Source: QQUD01 sp039029915 | Lineage (GTDB): Bacteria; Chloroflexota; Anaerolineae; Promineifilales; Promineifilaceae | Direction: 5' to 3' | DNA length: 10,663 nucleotides | Assembly: GCA_039029915.1 (NCBI GenBank) | Contig: JBCCFD010000268.1 | Coordinates: 1 to 10,663, forward strand | Part shown: positions 6,585-10,663 of the stretch, one piece after another | Position numbering within the stretch: position 1 is the stretch's first letter | How the letters are laid out: each line of letters starts with the position of its first letter | Notes under the pieces: model-generated | What the model was told of the DNA's origin: nothing | The model's database searches: none | The model's input: the letters and a program-made list of their open reading frames with translations, nothing else | Program-made: the position numbers and the translations under genes

Positions 6585-8993
6585 TTACTCGTCAACATCT
6601 AACTCTCCTGTCATGATCGGGTAGACGCTGTTGATAAAAATACCGAAATCACTTTGGTCAACGAGCCGGATGCGAATGGCGTTGTTGTTATTGATGTACG
6701 GCTCAAAGTCGGAAACGGCCGTATCTCCCCAATCCGCATCTTCCAAAATCGCCCAAACTTCCCGCTCCCAATCCCAAAGATACACTTCAGGGGCAGGTTC
6801 AGTTGTGTCCATCACGTCTAAAGCAATGGTCAACTCATCAATAGGCATTGTTTGGAAATCTAACACCGGCGTAAACTCAAACGCCATAATAGAATTCCCA
6901 CTAAACGACATATCAATCGGTTCAGACGAAAACACATTGGTTGATTCTAACGTGGTCCACTCCAAAAAAGCGGGGGGAATGATCCCAACGTCTTGTTGAA
7001 TAATGTTGGCCGTCAATGGAATCTCAACAAAGTGCAGCATAACGCCTAGTTCGCTTTTGTTTCGACTGATTGCTACATCAACACCCGATTGCTCAGTCCA
7101 AAAGACGAATGTTAGCTGATTAAGCACATCCTCTGAACCAACACTTTGATTTTCAATCGATTGAATCAGTTCCCAACGCGGGTAAAGCACGGGGTCAGAA
7201 TAGTAATTAAAACCACCTAAAATAACTTCGATATTATTGGATAGCGGATTATTGCCCGGATTGAAAGATGTGCCGCCACCTGTTACAAAGCCATTTCTTG
7301 AGAGCATCGTTTGGGTAAAAAGCGTATCGACCTGCTCACTGGACCCCGGTTGAATCTCACCGATATCCAGCCCGATATTCCCAAAGAGCAGAAGCCCATT
7401 TTCTAACGTCAGGTCACTATTATTAAGAATGGTCGCGTTAAGGCGTACAGAATCGCCATCACTTTCGAGCGTCGCTTGCCCATCGATCCGAATGGCGGGT
7501 TGAACAGATTGGGTCGCAAAGGTGGCGATTTCTCCAACATCTAGCCTCAAATCGTTAACGCTTGTTTCTGAAGAGAGGGTTATTTTTTCAGGCGCTCCGC
7601 CTGTAAAGTTTGAAAAGCCAGAGGTCAACGGCCGTATTGCCACCCCTTCAGGAACCGACAAATCATAGTTACCGCGCTGAGGAGCATACAAGCCTACCAG
7701 CGTTTGCACTTCCGCTTGCTCCCCATTTGCGCGACTAAACGCCACAGAAAGCTGGTTAACAATCGCTTCACTGCCGCGAATATTAGCCCCAACAAGATAA
7801 GTACCCACGCTAAAAATAAGCACCATGACCGGAATGGTTAACCAAGCTCGGTCCAGCTGATTGCGACGCTTAAGAATGAAGTAGTTAACTGGGCCAATCA
7901 AAAGCACATAAGCCCCTAAAAAGGCCATCAGCTGCCAAACAGCCGGTAAATTAAAATCTGGAAGCGAAGAAACGGCTGAAACGGCACTGTTTGAATTTCG
8001 AATCGGTAATTGCCACAGCGGTCTTTGGGGCGCTCGATTAATGATTGACATCCAAAGAGACTCCGTACCATCCCAGTCAATCAACGGTGCCGAACGAGGA
8101 TCAAGGGCCAAAAAGTAAGAATAGCCTCGTCCCAATCGCTGCGTCGCTAAAATCGGTAAGCCATCATCGTGGAAAAGTAGTTCACCCGAGCGAATGCTAC
8201 TCGTTGTGAGTAAGTAAGGGCCGGGATCGCGAAACGGCACAGCCACCTGTTGATTAAATTGAGGCAGGTCATCAACCGTTTGGCTCCCGGTGAGCGTCAC
8301 GGGTAGAAGGTCAGATACGGCCGTTGCCGTCTGTTCCCAGCCGTTTCCACCTGTTACCACAAACTGCCCACCGCTTTCAATCCACTGCTGCAGGGCAAAA
8401 AGTTGGTTACTGCTTAATTGGCTGCTGTCGATATCATTAAAAATGAGAACATCAAGATTCGCCCAGGGAACGGCCGTTTCTGGCAAATCCTCAATATCTA
8501 AAAAGGCCACGCCAGCTTGAGAGAATGCACCGTTTAATGATTCTAAGTAGGCCAGCTCGCCACCGTCTGAACTGACGACGCCATAAAGCAGCCCGTTGCC
8601 CGGCAATACATTAACCCGGGTAATTGGTTCACGAAGCAGCACAGTACCATCGTCCGAACGAACAACCAGGGCTTGATTGGTTAATCTGTCAACATTAACC
8701 GTCAGTTCAATCACCTTATTAGATTGGGTTGGTAAGCTTAATGGAGCACTGTAGCGTACAGAGTCGCCCGAATCACCCGCTTCAAATAACAGCTCACCCT
8801 CAATTGAAGGTCCGCTGTTAGAAAGTTCAACTTGAATTGGAAACCAATACCCTACTTTATAGGTACCATCAAAGCCAAAGGTATAGGAAAGTGAAAGGCC
8901 ACTATTTTCCTGAGCAGTTATCGGTTGCAAAGGGGCTAAGAGGAGGATTCCAAAAATGAGAAAAAGTGTGCGCTTGAGGATTCTTTTCTGCAT
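6585..8993 (-). CDS. Large membrane protein with glutamine-amidotransferase-like domain
   Basis: This 802-residue protein begins with a signal peptide (basic 1-8, hydrophobic 9-22, likely cleavage after ITA, residue 27). Next comes a beta-rich domain (about 31-130) and a class I glutamine-amidotransferase-like Rossmann domain (about 133-325) with LDVLIFNDIDSSQLS and LQQWIESGGQFVVTGG. Two transmembrane helices follow (about 351-374 and 384-404), joined by the family-typical GPVNYFILKRRNQLDRAW. A long beta-rich region (about 410-802) ends acidic. The position where a glutaminase would have its nucleophilic cysteine reads GGNG, so the domain is most likely a non-catalytic binding module, as in GldG-type proteins. 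It lies 69 bases upstream of the ABC ATPase gene on the same strand, and is probably the extracytoplasmic subunit of that ABC system. The final substrate or role is unknown. The start ATG lacks a Shine-Dalgarno site; see the TATAAT just upstream. Confidence 0.85.
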   Translation of the reverse strand: MQKRILKRTLFLIFGILLLAPLQPITAQENSGLSLSYTFGFDGTYKVGYWFPIQVELSNSGPSIEGELLFEAGDSGDSVRYSAPLSLPTQSNKVIELTVNVDRLTNQALVVRSDDGTVLLREPITRVNVLPGNGLLYGVVSSDGGELAYLESLNGAFSQAGVAFLDIEDLPETAVPWANLDVLIFNDIDSSQLSSNQLFALQQWIESGGQFVVTGGNGWEQTATAVSDLLPVTLTGSQTVDDLPQFNQQVAVPFRDPGPYLLTTSSIRSGELLFHDDGLPILATQRLGRGYSYFLALDPRSAPLIDWDGTESLWMSIINRAPQRPLWQLPIRNSNSAVSAVSSLPDFNLPAVWQLMAFLGAYVLLIGPVNYFILKRRNQLDRAWLTIPVMVLIFSVGTYLVGANIRGSEAIVNQLSVAFSRANGEQAEVQTLVGLYAPQRGNYDLSVPEGVAIRPLTSGFSNFTGGAPEKITLSSETSVNDLRLDVGEIATFATQSVQPAIRIDGQATLESDGDSVRLNATILNNSDLTLENGLLLFGNIGLDIGEIQPGSSEQVDTLFTQTMLSRNGFVTGGGTSFNPGNNPLSNNIEVILGGFNYYSDPVLYPRWELIQSIENQSVGSEDVLNQLTFVFWTEQSGVDVAISRNKSELGVMLHFVEIPLTANIIQQDVGIIPPAFLEWTTLESTNVFSSEPIDMSFSGNSIMAFEFTPVLDFQTMPIDELTIALDVMDTTEPAPEVYLWDWEREVWAILEDADWGDTAVSDFEPYINNNNAIRIRLVDQSDFGIFINSVYPIMTGELDVDE

Positions 8994-9000
8994 CAGATTA

Positions 9001-9006
9001 ATTATA
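9001..9006 (-). promoter_or_regulatory. Perfect TATAAT box next to the start of the 802-residue protein gene
   Basis: On the minus strand TATAAT ends seven bases before the ATG at 8993. Transcription would begin at or next to the start codon, which would give a leaderless mRNA and fits the absence of a Shine-Dalgarno site. No -35 element is seen at 15-18 bases and no extended -10 TG, so this may be chance in an AT-rich gap. Confidence 0.3.
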
Positions 9007-9035
9007 CGTGATTAATGTTGAATTGGCGTCGTCAC

Positions 9036-9320
9036 TCACCAAATCTCAATGGAATAGTCAGAAATTGGAGCATCGGGACGATTGGATTCAATCCAGCCCA
9101 CCGCTTTTTCGAGCAAACCGTGTAGGTAAGCGCTATCGTTGCCAATGGTGGTTAGTCCAATAACGGCCGTTTGCCACACATCGTGATGATCAATTTCGGC
9201 CGTGGCTACATTAAAGCTTTGCCTTAGCTTTGCCAAGACGGATTTAACGATGCTTCGCTTTTCTTTTAAAGAATGAACACCGCTCAACTGCAATTTGATG
9301 ACACATGTTGCAATAATCAT
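9036..9320 (-). CDS. DUF503 (YlxP-like) family protein
   Basis: This small protein of 94 residues has the usual length for DUF503. Its N-terminal beta strand MIIATCVIKLQL is followed by the family hallmark SLKEKRSIVKSVLAKLR (17-33), then FNVATAEIDHHD (36-47), TAVIGLTTIGND and a C-terminal helix. The family is ferredoxin-like in fold and its function is not firmly known. In many bacteria it is encoded in the nusA-infB-rbfA cluster and is thought to be linked with translation or ribosome assembly. Here it stands apart from those genes, 42 bases upstream of the 802-residue membrane protein gene and divergent from the DUF4230 gene. A perfect TTGACA lies at 9354-9349 on the minus strand, but the possible -10 sequences (AATACA region) are poor. 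Start at ATG 9320 without a clear Shine-Dalgarno. Confidence 0.92.
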   Translation of the reverse strand: MIIATCVIKLQLSGVHSLKEKRSIVKSVLAKLRQSFNVATAEIDHHDVWQTAVIGLTTIGNDSAYLHGLLEKAVGWIESNRPDAPISDYSIEIW

Positions 9321-9371
9321 GCCTGTATTTTGGGAAAGTTTGGGTCTGTGTCAAGCACGCAAGCGTGAAAC

Positions 9372-9399
9372 GTGTCAGGTGTCAGGTGTCAAGTGCCAG
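9372..9399. repeat. Tandem heptamer GTGTCAG, four units
   Basis: The units are GTGTCAG (9372-9378), GTGTCAG (9379-9385), GTGTCAA (9386-9392) and GTGCCAG (9393-9399), contiguous and in register. A further GTGTCAA lies upstream at 9348-9354. This could be a simple-sequence remnant of a dispersed intergenic repeat or a protein-binding array. Confidence 0.7.
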
Positions 9400-9504
9400 A
9401 ACCAAAGCTAACAATTACTCTGCAAACTTGCTACTTTGCACCCCGCATCTTTGTCATCCTGCCTAATTTTGCCCCAAGGTACTATTCCCATAACTTTGTT
9501 TGAT

Positions 9505-9537
9505 TTGAGAGTTTTATTATAGTGAAACGTATAGAAT
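9505..9537 (+). promoter_or_regulatory. Candidate promoter for the DUF4230 gene
   Basis: TTGAGA (9505-9510; 5 of 6) stands upstream of TATAGAAT (9530-9537). The latter offers TATAGA with a 19-base spacer or TAGAAT (5 of 6) with a 21-base spacer. Both spacers are longer than ideal. An alternative -10, TATTAT, lies at 9515-9520 without a matching -35. The leader would be about 105 bases. Confidence 0.3.
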
Positions 9538-9588
9538 GATAGTGTCGAAGAAAGGATAGTAGAAAAACATCTTATCACTATCCACTAT
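9538..9588. repeat. Overlapping GATAGTG / CACTATC inverted repeats in the DUF4230 leader
   Basis: GGATAGT (9554-9560) faces ACTATCC (9577-9583) with a 16-base loop. GATAGTG (9538-9544) faces CACTATC (9576-9582). A further CACTAT follows at 9583-9588. The arms compete, so two different hairpins could form in the RNA, or the half-sites could bind a dimeric regulator. Confidence 0.45.
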
Positions 9589-9650
9589 TTACTTTTTACA
9601 ACTCACTCTACTCACATCGCACACGATGCAAAATAGGAGTTTAGAGCAGA

Positions 9651-10370
9651 ATGATCAAAAAAATATTTTATGTGTTCCTGATTATCTTTTTAATTATTGG
9701 GTCGATTGCGGCTTACACATTCTTTACAACAATAAACCAAGCAGAAACGGCCGTTCAAAGCGTCGGTGATTTCGTTCAACAGCTTGTCGTCCCCGCCACC
9801 CCTGTCATCCTGCCCGATTCAACCCTCATCGTCAACCAAATTAACGACCTAGCTCGATTAGAAACCGCCTCTGTCGATCTGGAAAAAGTCATCACGGCTG
9901 AACGTGGTTCTGATGCATTATTTGGCACTTTTAGCGAATCTATGATTTTTGTTGCCAATGGCACCGTTGTGGCAGGCATTGACTTTCAAGAAATGGAAGA
10001 AGCCGATTTAAAAGTGGTTGATCCAGAAACGATATGGGTTCATCTTCCCAATGCTAAAATCTTTGAGGATCTCCCTGTGCTTGATAACGAAGAATCTTAT
10101 GTTGCCGACCGGGATACAGGCCTATTCGTAAGCGCTGATCCTGAATTAGAAACAGAAGTGCGGCGCGTCGCCGAAAGCACCATTCGCGAGGAAGCGTTTG
10201 AAACTGGCATTGTCTCAGTTGCAGATGAAAATGCAGAAGCGTTTATGGAAAGCTTTTTAACCAGCTTGGGCTTTACAAATGTCGTGTTTTACGATGAAAC
10301 TCCACCCGACCCACCAGAGTTTGTCCAAGATGTGCCCAAAGGACAGGTCTTGGCAACGCCACAACCCTAA
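9651..10370 (+). CDS. DUF4230 domain-containing membrane-anchored protein
   Basis: This 239-residue protein has an N-terminal uncleaved anchor helix (about 4-23) and a presumed extracytoplasmic DUF4230 domain (about 55-215). Typical DUF4230 features are the line ARLETASVDLEKVI (68-81), VVAGIDF (106-112) and IWVHLPNAKIF (128-138). An acidic helical stretch with EVRRVAESTIREEAFETGI (169-187) and the closing FLTSLGFTNVVFYDE (202-216) follow. The tail is proline-rich (PPDPPEF) and ends in PQP. The family is widespread and has no assigned biochemical function. ATG 9651 is preceded by TAGGAG (9634-9639), 11 bases away, which is slightly long but usable. An upstream ATG at 9626 is out of frame. It is the only plus-strand gene, diverges from DUF503 and ends before a plausible terminator, so it is probably monocistronic. 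Confidence 0.92.
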   Translation: MIKKIFYVFLIIFLIIGSIAAYTFFTTINQAETAVQSVGDFVQQLVVPATPVILPDSTLIVNQINDLARLETASVDLEKVITAERGSDALFGTFSESMIFVANGTVVAGIDFQEMEEADLKVVDPETIWVHLPNAKIFEDLPVLDNEESYVADRDTGLFVSADPELETEVRRVAESTIREEAFETGIVSVADENAEAFMESFLTSLGFTNVVFYDETPPDPPEFVQDVPKGQVLATPQP

Positions 10371-10408
10371 GGTTCTGCCAAATATCAACTGATGGGCATC
10401 TCAATGAA

Positions 10409-10446
10409 CAGAATCTGAGGTTTCCTCAACCTTCTGCTCGGTTTTT
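10409..10446 (+). terminator. Probable intrinsic terminator of the DUF4230 gene
   Basis: TGAGG-TTT-CCTCA (10416-10428) forms a hairpin that is extended by an outer CAGAA (10409-10413) pairing with TTCTG (10432-10436) across a small internal loop. A run of five T (10442-10446) follows five bases after the stem. It starts 39 bases past the stop codon in the right orientation. The inner stem is short, so strength is uncertain. Confidence 0.5.
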
Positions 10447-10492
10447 GTCCATAAAATAACGGTTGATGAAACACGATTTAGTAAATTGCGAA

Positions 10493-10651
10493 CTAGCTAC
10501 ATATCACTTTGGTTTGCTCCGCCCAGTGATAAATCATTGGGCTACTCTTTAGGCGCCCTTTGGGCTTTTTGAAGTCTTTGACAGAACGGGACGTATAGCT
10601 GGTGGCTTTAAGCGCTCCCAGCGTGGCTATTTTCGGAGTATTTGCTGACAT
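10493..10651 (-). pseudogene. Truncated N-terminus of a magnesium-chelatase-like AAA+ ATPase
   Basis: The minus-strand frame starting at ATG 10651 encodes 52 residues ending at TAG (10493-10495). Residues 10-26 read TLGALKATSYTSRSVKD. From memory this matches the start of the magnesium chelatase-like AAA+ ATPases of Chloroflexota and Deinococcota, where the line normally continues with a glutamate-leucine-arginine helix and then a glycine-rich LFPGI segment. Here residues 27-52 (FKKPKGRLKSSPM and onward) bear no resemblance, and none of the three minus-strand frames beyond about 10573 restores it. Walker motifs are absent. The break falls at the edge of the palindromic stretch 10503-10570. 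The frame is also open upstream to the window edge. A small real gene is possible, but a gene broken by insertion or deletion fits better. Confidence 0.5.
10503..10570. repeat. Palindromic stretch with strong and mutually exclusive hairpins
   Basis: GCCCAGTGAT (10521-10530) faces ATCATTGGGC (10533-10542), a ten-pair stem with one G/T wobble and only two bases between the arms. ATCACT (10503-10508) could instead pair with AGTGAT (10525-10530). Downstream GCCC-TTT-GGGC (10555-10565) is followed by TTTTT (10566-10570), resembling a short terminator on the plus strand. GGGC (10539-10542) could also pair with GCCC (10555-10558). The style resembles REP/MITE-like dispersed intergenic palindromes. 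Copy number cannot be judged from one window. Confidence 0.5.
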
Positions 10652-10663
10652 ACTAAATGGTAC

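Larger units (their letters stand above)
9321..9650. other. Divergent intergenic region between the DUF503 and DUF4230 genes
   Basis: These 330 bases hold no ORF worth calling. They must contain the promoters of both flanking genes. Visible elements are a short inverted repeat CACGC-aa-GCGTG (9356-9367), a four-unit heptamer array (9372-9399), TGCAAA...TTTGCA with an eight-base loop (9421-9440), a candidate plus-strand promoter (9505-9537), a cluster of GATAGTG/CACTATC inverted repeats (9538-9588), and a pyrimidine-rich leader up to the Shine-Dalgarno box at 9634-9639. Confidence 0.6.

Noticed and set aside
9356..9367. CACGC-aa-GCGTG hairpin as a terminator
   Set aside because: Only five pairs with a two-base loop, no T-run, and in a divergent promoter region where a terminator is not expected.
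1..10663. CRISPR array, tRNA, rRNA or transposase gene
   Set aside because: No regularly spaced identical repeats, no cloverleaf-like sequence, no rRNA signatures and no transposase motifs were seen on either strand.

Overview
The window is about 10.7 kb of bacterial DNA of medium GC content and gene-dense. Seven of the eight intact genes lie on the minus strand. The best guess for the host is a member of Chloroflexota (Anaerolineae/Ardenticatenia-like). This rests on the gene set, the style of the proteins (paired ABC-2 permeases, a DUF4175-like coiled-coil membrane protein, a large glutamine-amidotransferase-like membrane protein, MoxR, DUF4230), and degenerate intergenic repeats of the CCAATCTCC type. 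It is an inference from family knowledge, not a database result.

Layout on the minus strand, in transcription order (right to left): a DUF503/YlxP-like small protein (9036-9320); an 802-residue secreted and membrane-anchored protein with a class I glutamine-amidotransferase-like fold (6585-8993); an ABC ATPase (5562-6515); two ABC-2 type permeases that overlap their upstream neighbours (4756-5565 and 3810-4763); a 552-residue DUF4175-like coiled-coil membrane protein (2110-3768); an unrecognised AT-rich three-helix membrane protein (1339-1983); and a MoxR AAA+ ATPase (96-1079). The core from 9.0 kb down to 2.1 kb looks like one transcription unit. It encodes a membrane ABC system resembling the GldA/GldF/GldG gliding-type architecture, with a MoxR partner, and it probably continues left of the window. 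A DUF58 protein is the usual next gene after MoxR. The AT-rich gene sits between the DUF4175-like gene and moxR with its own candidate promoter, and looks like a later arrival.

To the right, a 330-bp divergent intergenic region carries a four-unit tandem heptamer and several small inverted repeats. It precedes the only clear plus-strand gene, a DUF4230 membrane-anchored protein (9651-10370), which ends at a plausible intrinsic terminator. At the right edge, the minus strand holds what looks like the first about 26 codons of a magnesium-chelatase-like AAA+ ATPase. Its reading frame then runs into a strongly palindromic, non-homologous stretch and stops, so it appears to be a truncated relic.

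The strongest signal not explained by gene content is the palindromic octamer ACGGCCGT, which occurs 12 times against roughly 0.16 expected. All 12 copies lie inside genes, and 10 are read in the same codon phase as Thr-Ala-Val. It behaves like the highly iterated palindrome HIP1 of cyanobacteria but has a different sequence.
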